DNA of 64,000 bases from GCA-002282575 sp964606405 (GTDB taxonomy: Bacteria > Pseudomonadota > Gammaproteobacteria > Thiomicrospirales > Thiomicrospiraceae): the NCBI GenBank assembly GCA_964606405.1, contig CAZSGH010000013.1:1-64000 (forward strand), given 5' to 3'. The position numbers and the translations under genes were made by a program. This document shows, piece after piece, positions 25,439 to 33,636 of the stretch; position 1 is the stretch's first letter; every line of letters starts with the position of its first letter. Below the pieces are notes generated by a model, which worked only from the letters and a program-made list of their open reading frames with translations, made no database searches and was not told the DNA's origin.

Positions 25439-26041
25439 ATGATCCTTGAACTCATTGAGCCATCGCTTCCTGCATTACGTCAACAGCTACGCCAAGCGCG
25501 TCGAGCATTGAGCGAGCAACAGCAAGCCGAACATGCACAACACTTAGCACAAACGCTCTTAACCTTAATTCCAGCATCCCGCAGTCTTGCCATTGGTGTT
25601 ACAGCTGCTTTTGATGGTGAAATTGATCCATTGCCCACCGTTAAACAGTTGCAAGCGGCAGGACATCAAACGTATTTGCCCATTTTACGCACCGATAAGC
25701 ATTTGGATTTTGCGTTATGGCAGCCCGATTCGGTGATGCTTGCCAATCAATTTGGTATTTTAGAGCCGCAAGATGTGCCACGGGTGAACGTTGAAGCTTT
25801 GGATGCGTTGCTTGTGCCTTTGGTGGGGGTTGATCGCAGTGGTAATCGGTTAGGAATGGGGGGCGGTTATTATGATCGAACCTTGGGTGGGGCAGGAAAA
25901 CGTCCTTATTTGATGGGCATTGCCCATCACTGTCAGTTGGTGGAGCGTTTGCCGATACAGCCTTGGGACATTCCCTTGGATGCGTTAATCACTGAGCAAC
26001 AGTTGATTGAATGGAAGGCGAACCCGTGGAAGATGGAGTGA
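25439..26041 (+). CDS. fau: 5-formyltetrahydrofolate cyclo-ligase
   Basis: Enzyme of 200 residues (also called YgfA) that converts 5-formyl-THF to 5,10-methenyl-THF using ATP. N-terminal LRQQLRQARRALSEQQQ, the substrate region TAAFDGEIDPLP, and the ATP-binding signature GMGGGYYDRTL. Location after 6S RNA matches E. coli, where the two are co-transcribed and processed. The next gene starts 5 bp after its stop codon. Confidence 0.94.
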   Translation: MILELIEPSLPALRQQLRQARRALSEQQQAEHAQHLAQTLLTLIPASRSLAIGVTAAFDGEIDPLPTVKQLQAAGHQTYLPILRTDKHLDFALWQPDSVMLANQFGILEPQDVPRVNVEALDALLVPLVGVDRSGNRLGMGGGYYDRTLGGAGKRPYLMGIAHHCQLVERLPIQPWDIPLDALITEQQLIEWKANPWKME

Positions 26042-26046
26042 ATAAA

Positions 26047-26988
26047 ATGTCAGCAATGATTTATTGGCACCCAGATTGTGCTTTGCATCAAAATACCCCT
26101 AGCTATCATCCCGAGTCGCCAGAACGGGTTGCCGCTGTTCGCAATGCGTTATTGGCTGACCCTCAACTGAAACGGATATCGTGGCAAGAAGCGAGTTTGG
26201 CATCTGATGAGGTGATTACGCTGGTGCACAGCAAAAAATATTGGCAGCGTTTGCAAACGGCTTTGCCAGAGCAGGCGCAATGGGTAAAGCTAGATTCGGA
26301 TACAGGCATGAATCGACACTCGTTACATGCAGCCAGATTGTCGGTTGGTGGCTTGGTTGATGCGGTAAACGCGATGGCTCAGGGGAAGTTGCAACGAGCC
26401 TTTTGCTTAACGCGCCCCCCTGGTCATCATGCGATGCCAAGCTTCCCGATGGGTTTCTGTTTATTGTCCAATGTTGCGATTGCCGCTAAGTTTGCCCAAA
26501 CGCAGGGTTTTAAGCGGATTGCGGTCGTTGATTTTGATGTCCATCATGGTAATGGAACAGCAGAGGTAGCGCGTAGCACCCCTAATATGTTGTTACTCTC
26601 GTCCTTTCAACACCCGCATTTTCCCCAAGTTTCGTTACGTGCAGAAGCGCACGAGCGTGTCGTGTTAATGCCTTTGCCTGCCCAAAGTGGCGGGGAAGCT
26701 TTTATTAAGGCGTGGCAGGAAATTGGCTTACCTGCTTTGGACGCTTTTAAGCCCGATTTGATTTTCTTTTCTGCTGGGTTCGATGCCCATGCAGGTGACC
26801 CATTGGCACAGCTGAATTTAAAACCAGAAGACTTCGCAAAAATAACCCAGTTGGTGATGCAGCTTGCCGATAAGCATGCGCAAGGGCGTGTGATTTCTGC
26901 GTTAGAGGGCGGTTATGTTTTATCCGCATTGGGGGCTAGTGTTGTGGCGCATTGTAAGGAGTTGTTTAAGCATGACTTGGCAGTTTAA
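26047..26988 (+). CDS. Histone deacetylase-superfamily amidohydrolase
   Basis: Zinc-dependent deacetylase-fold protein of 313 residues. Active-site features: RPPGHHA (His pair), FDVHHGNGTAEV (zinc ligands Asp and His), SAGFDAHAGDPL (third ligand Asp) and EGGYVLSALG at the end. Bacterial members act on acetylpolyamines, acetyl-lysine or similar amides; the substrate here is unknown. Start at 26047 fits the GGAG ribosome site. It overlaps the next gene, an alcohol dehydrogenase, by 17 bp, so the two are translationally coupled. Confidence 0.92.
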   Translation: MSAMIYWHPDCALHQNTPSYHPESPERVAAVRNALLADPQLKRISWQEASLASDEVITLVHSKKYWQRLQTALPEQAQWVKLDSDTGMNRHSLHAARLSVGGLVDAVNAMAQGKLQRAFCLTRPPGHHAMPSFPMGFCLLSNVAIAAKFAQTQGFKRIAVVDFDVHHGNGTAEVARSTPNMLLLSSFQHPHFPQVSLRAEAHERVVLMPLPAQSGGEAFIKAWQEIGLPALDAFKPDLIFFSAGFDAHAGDPLAQLNLKPEDFAKITQLVMQLADKHAQGRVISALEGGYVLSALGASVVAHCKELFKHDLAV

Positions 26989-28150
26989 TCGTATTCCACA
27001 ACTGGTGTTTGGCGAGGGTGCAAGACATCAACTCACCGACTTAATCTTGTCTTTTGGACGCTCTGTATTGCTGATTACGGGCGATCATTCGTTTGATGCA
27101 CAAGCCGATGCGCCCTTGCTGTTGCAAGCATGGCAAGATGCAGGTATTCGTATTGTGCGTGAAAAAGTGAGTGGTGAGCCTTCTCCCGATTGGGTGGATG
27201 CGTGCGTTGCGCGTCATGCAACGCAAGCTTTCGATTGCGTGCTGGCGATTGGTGGGGGAAGTGCTTTAGATGCGGCAAAAGCGGTTGCTGGGTTATTGCC
27301 TGTGCAGCATTCGGTCATGGATTATTTAGAAGGGGTTGGACCAGAACGGGTTTACGATGCACAAGCCTTGCCGTTTATTGCTGTACCAACCACCGCAGGA
27401 ACGGGTGCAGAAGCGACTAAGAATGCGGTGCTCAGTCGTCATGGTATGAATGGGTTTAAAAAATCTTTTCGTCATGATAGCTTAATGCCGCGTTATGCGG
27501 TGGTTGATCCTGAATTAATGTTGTCTCTGCCAGCAAGTCAGATTGCTGCTAATGGGCTAGACGCGATTACCCAGTTAATAGAGGGATATACTTCAACGAA
27601 AGCCAACAGGATGACCGATGCCTTGGCGTTGGATGGCTTGCGTCGTGGCTTGCCTGCATTGCCGCGCTGGGTAGCGAACCCTAAAGATGTTGATGCGGCA
27701 AGCGATATGGCTTATGCTGCTTTGCTGTCGGGAATGGTGTTGGCGCATGCAGGTCTGGGCGCGGTGCATGGCATGGCAGCCCCTTTAGGTGCTTTTTTCC
27801 CAGCACCACATGGAGCGGTGTGTGGTATTTTGTTGAGAGAGACAACGCATCAGAATATTGTACAGTTACAGGCTCAAGATTCGACGTCAGAAAGTTTAAC
27901 CCGCTATGCAGATGTCGGTCGCTTATTATTGAATGATCCGACATTAAGCGATGCTCACGCGCTAACCTTGTTGGTCGAACAACTGCAAAACTGGCAAGAG
28001 GATTTTGCTTTGCCTAAGCTATCCTACTTTGGCATGACGCACGCAGATATTCCCCGCGTTGTTGCCAATAGTCGTGGTAATAGCATGAAAACCAACCCTG
28101 TTTATCTGAACGATGCGGTGTTGGCAGAGATATTGGGTGCTTGTTGTTAG
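26972..28150 (+). CDS. Iron-containing alcohol dehydrogenase
   Basis: Group III dehydrogenase of 392 residues. N-terminal NAD(P) domain with GGGSALDAAKAVAG; C-terminal metal domain with the ligands in NGLDAITQLIEGY, HAGLGAVHGMAAPLG and PAPHGAVCG. The substrate is undetermined; family members handle butanol, 1,3-propanediol, lactaldehyde or hydroxy acids. The start at 26972 lies inside the end of the deacetylase-like gene, suggesting a shared pathway or at least one transcript. Element copy 4 follows. Confidence 0.93.
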   Translation: MTWQFNRIPQLVFGEGARHQLTDLILSFGRSVLLITGDHSFDAQADAPLLLQAWQDAGIRIVREKVSGEPSPDWVDACVARHATQAFDCVLAIGGGSALDAAKAVAGLLPVQHSVMDYLEGVGPERVYDAQALPFIAVPTTAGTGAEATKNAVLSRHGMNGFKKSFRHDSLMPRYAVVDPELMLSLPASQIAANGLDAITQLIEGYTSTKANRMTDALALDGLRRGLPALPRWVANPKDVDAASDMAYAALLSGMVLAHAGLGAVHGMAAPLGAFFPAPHGAVCGILLRETTHQNIVQLQAQDSTSESLTRYADVGRLLLNDPTLSDAHALTLLVEQLQNWQEDFALPKLSYFGMTHADIPRVVANSRGNSMKTNPVYLNDAVLAEILGACC

Positions 28151-28178
28151 CAAGGTCAACCAGTATCATATCTCCATT

Positions 28179-28323
28179 GAAAACGCTAAAACCTCGCTCT
28201 GCTCGTTTTTAGCGTTTCCAAGTTTGCTTTTGGCTGAAGGAAGGAATTTAATCAATAGGTTGCATTCTATTTTCAGTAACTCCTTCCTTCAGACCTCCTA
28301 CCAATTGGGTATTTAGAAGTGCC
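28179..28323 (-). repeat. Two-hairpin intergenic element, copy 4
   Basis: Inverted orientation: the terminal hairpin is on the left (AAACGCTAAAA...TTTTTAGCGTTT, 28181-28217). Stem 1, read on the minus strand, is CTGAAGGAAGGA with TCCTTCCTTCAG, all 12 pairs matched. CTGAAGG replaces the CTGGAGG of other copies while its partner is unchanged, giving A-U for G-U. It lies between the alcohol dehydrogenase and gspG. Confidence 0.85.
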
Positions 28324-28352
28324 TTATTATTTAAATGGAAGTTTTTTGGGTC

Positions 28353-28781
28353 ATGAATAAACAGTCAGGTTTTACCTTAATTGAATTAATGGTTGTGGTG
28401 GTGATTTTGGCATTATTAGCGACCTTTGTTGTGCCACAAATTATGGACAGACCCGAGCAGGCGCGGGTGGTGAAAGCACAGCAAGATATTCGTTCGTTAG
28501 AAAATGCGCTTAAATTGTACAAGCTCGATAACTTTGCTTATCCCAGCACCGATCAGGGCTTAGAAGCCTTAAGCAAAAAGCCAGAGGGCAATCCAAAGCC
28601 ACGTAACTATAACCCGAAAGGTTATCTCGAAAACTTACCCGAAGATCCTTGGGGTAATGCTTACTTATACCTAAGCCCTGGTGAGCATGGCGAGGTTGAT
28701 GTCTTTTCTTACGGTGCCGATGGTGTTGCTGGTGGCGATGGCTATAATGCAGATATTGGTAATTGGCTGAAAAAAGACTAG
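28353..28781 (+). CDS. gspG: Type II secretion major pseudopilin GspG
   Basis: Major pseudopilin of 142 residues that builds the T2SS periplasmic pseudopilus. Prepilin leader MNKQSG cut before FTLIELMVVVVI, with Glu5 of the mature chain present. The C-terminal calcium-loop region (GNAYLYLSPGEHGEVDVFSYG, ending in NWLKKD) is typical. First gene of a gspGHIJKLMN run; gspC, D, E and F are not in the window. Element copy 4 ends 29 bp upstream of the start and may influence expression. Confidence 0.95.
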   Translation: MNKQSGFTLIELMVVVVILALLATFVVPQIMDRPEQARVVKAQQDIRSLENALKLYKLDNFAYPSTDQGLEALSKKPEGNPKPRNYNPKGYLENLPEDPWGNAYLYLSPGEHGEVDVFSYGADGVAGGDGYNADIGNWLKKD

Positions 28782-29368
28782 TGAAAACGACTCCGAACCG
28801 CTTATACGTTGTTAAAAATGGTCTCAAAACGCACTTACTTCCATGTAAGCTTGCCTTTTTTCGAGGATTTTTGCCTAGTCTAAGCGATTCTCATCACGTT
28901 TTCAGACAGTCTCACAACCAACGCGGCTTTACGCTGATTGAGTTGCTGGTCGTTCTTGTTATCATTGCGCTGGTTTGGGCGGCTGTACTGCCGATGATGC
29001 AGCCCGATCAGCAACGTCAGGGACGAGATTGGCTGAATCAAGCACAGACACTGCTTAGTCTAAGCTGCGACTTATCGGCTCAGACGGTGCAAACACATCG
29101 TTTGTTGTGGCAAAACAATCAACTGGTTATGCAGGTTTATGCTGGTCGTGATTGGTTGCCAGTGAGCGATGTTGAACCTTTTCCTTTAGTGGCTGGTTGG
29201 GCGGCAAAGCCGAGTTTGCAGCCTGTTAGCAGTAAAAAAGATGAATCCATTGCGTGGTTATGTCGTCCCGATGGCGAACAAACAGCGGGTCAACTGCAAT
29301 TAAGTCGAGAAGGCCTAGGTCGCGTTACGCTCAGTTGGCAGGGGGATGGACGCTATGAGCAACGTTAG
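28781..29368 (+). CDS. gspH: Type II secretion minor pseudopilin GspH
   Basis: Minor pseudopilin with the prepilin motif NQRG before FTLIELLVVLVIIAL. The start is uncertain. A GTG at 28781 overlaps the gspG stop codon (195 residues) but leaves an unusually long leader of about 49 residues; a TTG at 28871 would give a 19-residue leader. No ATG lies in frame before the motif. The later part (SLSCDLSAQTVQTHR, LSREGLGRVTLSWQG) fits GspH. Its stop codon lies within the left edge of element copy 5. Confidence 0.85.
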   Translation: MKTTPNRLYVVKNGLKTHLLPCKLAFFRGFLPSLSDSHHVFRQSHNQRGFTLIELLVVLVIIALVWAAVLPMMQPDQQRQGRDWLNQAQTLLSLSCDLSAQTVQTHRLLWQNNQLVMQVYAGRDWLPVSDVEPFPLVAGWAAKPSLQPVSSKKDESIAWLCRPDGEQTAGQLQLSREGLGRVTLSWQGDGRYEQR

Positions 29369-29507
29369 AAGCATAATAGGGATAGGGGCTTGGGGGAAGG
29401 GTTGCTAAATGAGTCTATCTAACTTGGTGATTGAAAACCCTTCCACCAACCAACAAATAATTAAGGAAAAGCTAAGAATGTGCAAAGCGCATTTTTTAGC
29501 TGCTCCC
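29357..29507 (+). repeat. Two-hairpin intergenic element, copy 5
   Basis: Sits inside the gsp operon between gspH and gspI. Stem 1 is TTGGGGGAAGGG with CCCTTCCACCAA (the TTGG/CCAA version). The terminal hairpin is GCTAAGAATG...CATTTTTTAGC (29471-29500). The gspH stop codon (29366-29368) is inside its left end, and the gspI ATG is four bases past its right end. Confidence 0.85.
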
Positions 29508-29510
29508 GCT

Positions 29511-29864
29511 ATGCACAAGCAACGGGGCTTTAGTTTGCTCGAAACCCTAATTGCGGTACTGGTGGTCGCCATTGCGCTGGCTGCTATGTTGCATGGCATG
29601 GGGGTGATTGTGCAGACACAAACCGCTCTTAATGAACAAGCACGCGCACAGCAAGTGGCTTGGCAGCAATGGTTGGCAGTGCGATCACTTGCCTCCAGCG
29701 AAGAAAAAATAACGGTGACACAAGCCAATCAAGATTGGACTGTTTTTACCACCTTCAGCGATACAGGCTTTCCCGATACCCGACAGGTTTCTATTCGTGT
29801 CCAGCCTAGCGATGATAAGAAAGCACGCAGTGTGCAGTTGTCGGCATTGGTGGTGACTCAATGA
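29511..29864 (+). CDS. gspI: Type II secretion minor pseudopilin GspI
   Basis: Minor pseudopilin of 117 residues, part of the pseudopilus tip complex with GspJ and GspK. Leader MHKQRG before FSLLETLIAVLVVAIAL. I chose the ATG at 29511, which gives a normal six-residue leader; earlier in-frame starts (29409, 29478) lie inside element copy 5 and would make a long odd leader. The ribosome site would then be formed by element sequence (CTCCCGCT offers none that is clear), so translation may be affected by the hairpin. Overlaps gspJ by 4 bp. Confidence 0.92.
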   Translation: MHKQRGFSLLETLIAVLVVAIALAAMLHGMGVIVQTQTALNEQARAQQVAWQQWLAVRSLASSEEKITVTQANQDWTVFTTFSDTGFPDTRQVSIRVQPSDDKKARSVQLSALVVTQ

Positions 29865-30448
29865 GTCGTCAACAAGGGTTTACCCTCGTCGAAGTCTTGG
29901 TTTCTTTGTTGGTGCTCTCTATTCTGGGCGTGGTACTGGCAATGGGCATGGGACAGGTATCGCAATGGCAGCAAAAGCTGCTGTCAGAAATGGATGCCGG
30001 TAGTGCAAAATTGCGTTTTCAATCTTTGCTAATGAACGACTTATTGCAGTTGGCACCACGCTCGATTAGCGATGCCTACGGTGGAAAGTTGCCTGCTTGT
30101 ATGAGCCTACCCGAAGGCGGTTTTGAATGTAGCCGTTTCGAAAAGTCGATTGACGGGGCAGGGGTTGTGCGTTTTGGTTATGGGGTTGTCGATGGTAGTC
30201 TGTGGCGTTGGCGTTATCCTGTTTTAGACCGAGCGCCTGCGACCGAGCCAGTTCGTCAGTTGGTGCTTACGCCGATTGATAGCATGCAAGTGCGTTGGCA
30301 AGACGGTCAAGGTATTTGGCAAGCACAGTGGCCAGTGGCGGGTGGGGTTGATATAACGGCGTTGCCGCGTCAAGTCGAAGTCGTTTTATTGCATAAAAAT
30401 CAAGAGCAATTTCGACTTTGGTTTCCTGCCGTTGAGGTGATGCCATGA
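29861..30448 (+). CDS. gspJ: Type II secretion minor pseudopilin GspJ
   Basis: Minor pseudopilin of 195 residues. Leader MSRQQG before FTLVEVLVSLLVLSILG. The rest contains RFQSLLMNDLLQLAPR and FGYGVVDGSLWRWRYPVLDRAP, matching the GspJ pattern in which the residues around RYP are conserved. Four-base overlaps with gspI upstream and gspK downstream indicate translational coupling. Confidence 0.94.
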   Translation: MSRQQGFTLVEVLVSLLVLSILGVVLAMGMGQVSQWQQKLLSEMDAGSAKLRFQSLLMNDLLQLAPRSISDAYGGKLPACMSLPEGGFECSRFEKSIDGAGVVRFGYGVVDGSLWRWRYPVLDRAPATEPVRQLVLTPIDSMQVRWQDGQGIWQAQWPVAGGVDITALPRQVEVVLLHKNQEQFRLWFPAVEVMP

Positions 30449-31401
30449 AATATCAGCTACAAAAACAACGTGGTGTAGCCTTATTGATGGTATTAATCGT
30501 TATTACTACCTTATCGGCCCTGCTTTATCCACTGTGGCAAGCACAACGCATGGCGATGGTACGAGCACAAGCATCGCAAGCACAACTTCAGGCGTGGGCG
30601 GTACTGATTAGCACCCAAGATTGGGTCAAGTCGGCATTAAAATTCGATGCACAACAGTCAAAAACGGATAGTTTACAAGAACTATGGGCGCAACCCATGC
30701 CGCCGATGCCTTTCGATGGTGGCACCATCGGTGGTTGGTTAGAGGATGCGCAGGGGCGATTAAATGTTAATCGCTTGGCAAATCCCGATCCCGTGCAGCG
30801 TGCTCAAGCCTTAGAACAGTTCAATCGCTTGTGTCAGGTGTTAACACTTGAGTGTCCTTTTTGGTCAGCCGTTGCTGATTGGGTTGATAGTGATGACATT
30901 CCCAGCACAGGCGGTGCAGAAACCGCTACCTATTTGAGTATGCAGCCAGCCCGTCGTGCTGCCAATCAGCCGATTGTGACGGTCGAGGAGTTGCAAGTGG
31001 TGCAGGGCGTTTCGCCCATCATCTTACAACGATTAACGCCTTATTTAATTGCCTTACCGCAAGACTTTCCTGTTAATATCAACACGGCTAAAATGCCTGT
31101 GATGATGGCGTTAGCACCGTGGATGACCGAAGATCAGGCAAAGCTCATTACGGCTCGCCAGCAGACATCACCGTTTGAAAGCTTAATGCAAGTAAGTGAA
31201 TTGTTGCGCAAAAACAGCGTTCAGGATGCCGAGATTAACTTGTTGGTTAATGAGCGACAATTGTCGGTTGCTACCCAACATTTTTTACTTCATGCACAAG
31301 CAGACTATGGTGGACGGCGCTGGCAAGCGGGTGCGCTCATTAAGCGAGATGCAGGGCGTTCGCAAGTTTTGTCGCGTTGGTTAGAAGAGGATCAAAGATG
31401 A
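30445..31401 (+). CDS. gspK: Type II secretion minor pseudopilin GspK
   Basis: Large minor pseudopilin of 318 residues that caps the pseudopilus. Leader MKYQLQKQRG before VALLMVLIVITTLSALL; as usual for GspK, Glu5 is absent. Then DAQGRLNVNRLAN, ADWVDSDDIPSTGGAETATY and VNINTAKMPVMMAL (the helix-hairpin-like helical domain). Overlaps gspJ and the start of gspL by four bases. Confidence 0.95.
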   Translation: MKYQLQKQRGVALLMVLIVITTLSALLYPLWQAQRMAMVRAQASQAQLQAWAVLISTQDWVKSALKFDAQQSKTDSLQELWAQPMPPMPFDGGTIGGWLEDAQGRLNVNRLANPDPVQRAQALEQFNRLCQVLTLECPFWSAVADWVDSDDIPSTGGAETATYLSMQPARRAANQPIVTVEELQVVQGVSPIILQRLTPYLIALPQDFPVNINTAKMPVMMALAPWMTEDQAKLITARQQTSPFESLMQVSELLRKNSVQDAEINLLVNERQLSVATQHFLLHAQADYGGRRWQAGALIKRDAGRSQVLSRWLEEDQR

Positions 31402-32399
31402 TAAACACAGCCAAAAACTGGCAATGGTTTCCTTCTGAATCAGTCAGTTGGCAATCGATTAGCTTACCTAAGGGTCGAAGCTGGCGCGAAGCGCTGCCTT
31501 TTGCCGTCGAAGAAAAGTGTGCTGACTCAGTCGAGCAACTGCGTATTGTCCCAACGCTACAGGATATCGATGGACTGCGTTGGGTTGCTGTTGTGAGCGA
31601 ATCGGCGTGGCAAGGTTGGCTTAGTCAGCATCAAGATGCAGGTACTGCGGTTTGTCCCGATGTGTTGGCATTGCCATGGGCAGAAGACAAGGGGATATCG
31701 GCGGTTATTGAAGACAATCGTGTGCGCTTGCGTTGGGGGCAATGGCAGGGCGCAGCAGGTGATATGGCGCAGATGACGGTCTTGCTGAGTGTCTTGCAAA
31801 CTCAATCGCAACAACCGATACAGGTCTATGCTCAGAATAAGCCCGAAAGCTGGCAAGTGTGGCAACTTAATTGGCATCCCTTAACATCGTTTGTGCCACA
31901 AGCCCCGAATTTTGATTTGCGCGAAGGTGCGGGACGCGCTTGGTTTAACATGCGCAAACTTGCCGTTTACCGTCTGCCATTAACCTTGTCCGCTTTATTA
32001 ATTGGTGTGTGGTTGGTAAGTACGAGCTTGTCGGCATGGCAGGCGCAGCAACAGGCACAGGCGATTAAACAACAAACTGAAGCGCAGTTTACCGCAGCCT
32101 TCCCTGATATTAAACGTCGGGTCAATCCGTTAGTTCAGGCAAAAAGTGAGTTGACGCGTCGACAGGCAGCCAGTAAAGAGCAAGCCGCATCTTTAATGTC
32201 GGCAGTACAGGTTGCTCAACAGGCGCTTAGCGGGTTTCCGCCTGTGCAACACTTAACTTGGCATCAGAGTCGGTTGCTTGTGTCTTGGACAGAGACAGTG
32301 AGTGATGAGCAACGTCGTCGCGCGCAAGTGTTGGCGCCTTGGCAATTGCGTTGGACGTCCGACTATCAATGTGAGATTTCTCAAGGAACGACGCAATGA
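31398..32399 (+). CDS. gspL: Type II secretion inner-membrane protein GspL
   Basis: Protein of 333 residues linking the GspE ATPase to the inner-membrane platform. Cytoplasmic actin-like domain at residues 1-190, one membrane segment near 195-215 (LPLTLSALLIGVWLVST), then a periplasmic ferredoxin-like domain with QAVQAALSG-like AQQALSGFPPVQHLTW. Somewhat shorter than many GspL (about 400 residues) but all three parts are there. Overlaps gspM by four bases. Confidence 0.92.
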   Translation: MINTAKNWQWFPSESVSWQSISLPKGRSWREALPFAVEEKCADSVEQLRIVPTLQDIDGLRWVAVVSESAWQGWLSQHQDAGTAVCPDVLALPWAEDKGISAVIEDNRVRLRWGQWQGAAGDMAQMTVLLSVLQTQSQQPIQVYAQNKPESWQVWQLNWHPLTSFVPQAPNFDLREGAGRAWFNMRKLAVYRLPLTLSALLIGVWLVSTSLSAWQAQQQAQAIKQQTEAQFTAAFPDIKRRVNPLVQAKSELTRRQAASKEQAASLMSAVQVAQQALSGFPPVQHLTWHQSRLLVSWTETVSDEQRRRAQVLAPWQLRWTSDYQCEISQGTTQ

Positions 32400-32860
32400 A
32401 TCATCATGATATAAAAGCTAACTTGACTGAGTTAATGCAGCATCCTAGAGCGCCCTTAGTGGTGGTTTTATTCGGTGCAACGCTATTGTTTGCACTGGTC
32501 ACGAGTTGGTGGCAGTGGCAAAGCAATAGTCATAAAGCCTTAATGCAAGCGACGAGCCAGCAGCAACAGTTGCAGACGATTATTGCTCAGTTGCCAGCGA
32601 ATGGTGCTTTGGCTGTCGGTGGCGAGGCGATGATGGCAACCTTGTCGCGTCATCCTTTGCCAGCAAGTTTGCAGGGAAAAGTAAGCGATATTCGCATTGT
32701 TAACGATCAGTTAAAAGGACAAGTCAATCAGGCCAATGCCACAGAATTGTTTAACTGGTTGAATCAGTTGAGCCAAGCAGGATTGTTGGTTGCAACCTTA
32801 GACTTGAATCGAACCGAGTTAGGTTTGGTATCTGGAAGTTTGATTTGGGGAGGGATGTAA
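32396..32860 (+). CDS. gspM: Type II secretion protein GspM
   Basis: Bitopic inner-membrane protein of 154 residues that pairs with GspL. Short cytoplasmic start, membrane helix at about residues 22-42 (PLVVVLFGATLLFALVTSWW), then a periplasmic domain (LSRHPLPASLQGKVSDI, NATELFNWLNQLSQAG). The position between gspL and gspN and the overlapping stop/start codons support the call, since GspM sequences are poorly conserved. Confidence 0.9.
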   Translation: MNHHDIKANLTELMQHPRAPLVVVLFGATLLFALVTSWWQWQSNSHKALMQATSQQQQLQTIIAQLPANGALAVGGEAMMATLSRHPLPASLQGKVSDIRIVNDQLKGQVNQANATELFNWLNQLSQAGLLVATLDLNRTELGLVSGSLIWGGM

Positions 32861-33276
32861 TGGTGCGTTGGTTATTATTGGGCATTGTTCTCACGTTGGT
32901 TTTTGCACTGATTCAACTGCCGACGCGTTTTGCTGTGTCATTATTGCCCAGTATGCCAGCAATAACCTTGTCTGATCCAACAGGTAGTATTTGGCAAGGT
33001 GGCGTGTGCGTGAATAGTCAAATGTTGCCCGAAAAGGCATGCATTAACTGGAACTGGCAAGCAAAGCAAGTGCTTTCGGGAAATTGGGTTTGGGATGCGA
33101 CAGCGGCAACGGGTGATGTGCGCAGTAACCTTGTTGCTCGTGTTAACACGACTGCTTGGCAGGTCAATGGCGCACTAAACACGCCAGCAGGACAAGCCAT
33201 TCCACAGTGGGCGGCTTGGTTGCCAGCAGGACAAACTCAGTCAGAAAAGAAAATCGACTTTTCAGGGTCTTGGTAA
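32860..33276 (+). CDS. gspN: Type II secretion protein GspN, short form
   Basis: Protein of 138 residues with an N-terminal membrane anchor (VRWLLLGIVLTLVFALIQ) and the GspN motif DPTGSIWQGG. GspN is normally about 250 residues. Here the N-terminal half is followed quickly by KKIDFSGSW, which resembles the usual C-terminal end, so the middle or C-terminal half is missing. GspN is dispensable in several T2SS. The last 15 bp overlap the 3' end of the opposing gene. It may be degenerating or a compact variant. Confidence 0.8.
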   Translation: MVRWLLLGIVLTLVFALIQLPTRFAVSLLPSMPAITLSDPTGSIWQGGVCVNSQMLPEKACINWNWQAKQVLSGNWVWDATAATGDVRSNLVARVNTTAWQVNGALNTPAGQAIPQWAAWLPAGQTQSEKKIDFSGSW

Positions 33277-33624
33277 TGCTGTTTGTTCATTCTGTCGATT
33301 AGGACGCTGTGCAGCATGCGCTTGACGTTGCTGCTGGACTTTAGCACGTAGCGCTTCTTTTTGTGGTTTAAGTTTGTCGCGCAACGCTTGACGCTCCTGC
33401 TTTTCTTGTGTTTCGCAGGCTTTATAGGCTTGAGGCGTTTTAGCAGCCTTAATGCACGCATCGGCACGATTCAAAATGCCAATACGTTCTTGATGACTTT
33501 GGCTTTCGATTTGTACTGCTTGGTTTAAGTGCTGCCCGTTGCCTCGCTGGGGTGTTGCTGTTGCAGCATCTTGCGCGCTGACAGCAAAACTGCTTAATGC
33601 CACGATGAGAGCAAATATTTTCAT
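33262..33624 (-). CDS. Small secreted charged protein of unknown function
   Basis: Predicted precursor of 120 residues with a signal peptide (MKIFALIVALSSFAVSA, cut near AQD). The mature part is highly charged and helical, rich in Gln, Arg, Lys and Ala (ERQALRDKLKPQKEALRAKV), with two cysteines (ADACIKAAK and KACETQEK) that could form a disulfide in the periplasm. I do not recognise a family. Located 12 bp after the ybbN gene on the same strand; convergent with gspN. Confidence 0.7.
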   Translation of the reverse strand: MKIFALIVALSSFAVSAQDAATATPQRGNGQHLNQAVQIESQSHQERIGILNRADACIKAAKTPQAYKACETQEKQERQALRDKLKPQKEALRAKVQQQRQAHAAQRPNRQNEQTALPRP

Positions 33625-33636
33625 GATAAGCCTTCC

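Noticed and set aside
29409..29510. An extended GspI start inside element copy 5
   Set aside because: It would give an abnormal leader encoded by repeat sequence; the ATG at 29511 gives the standard six-residue prepilin leader.
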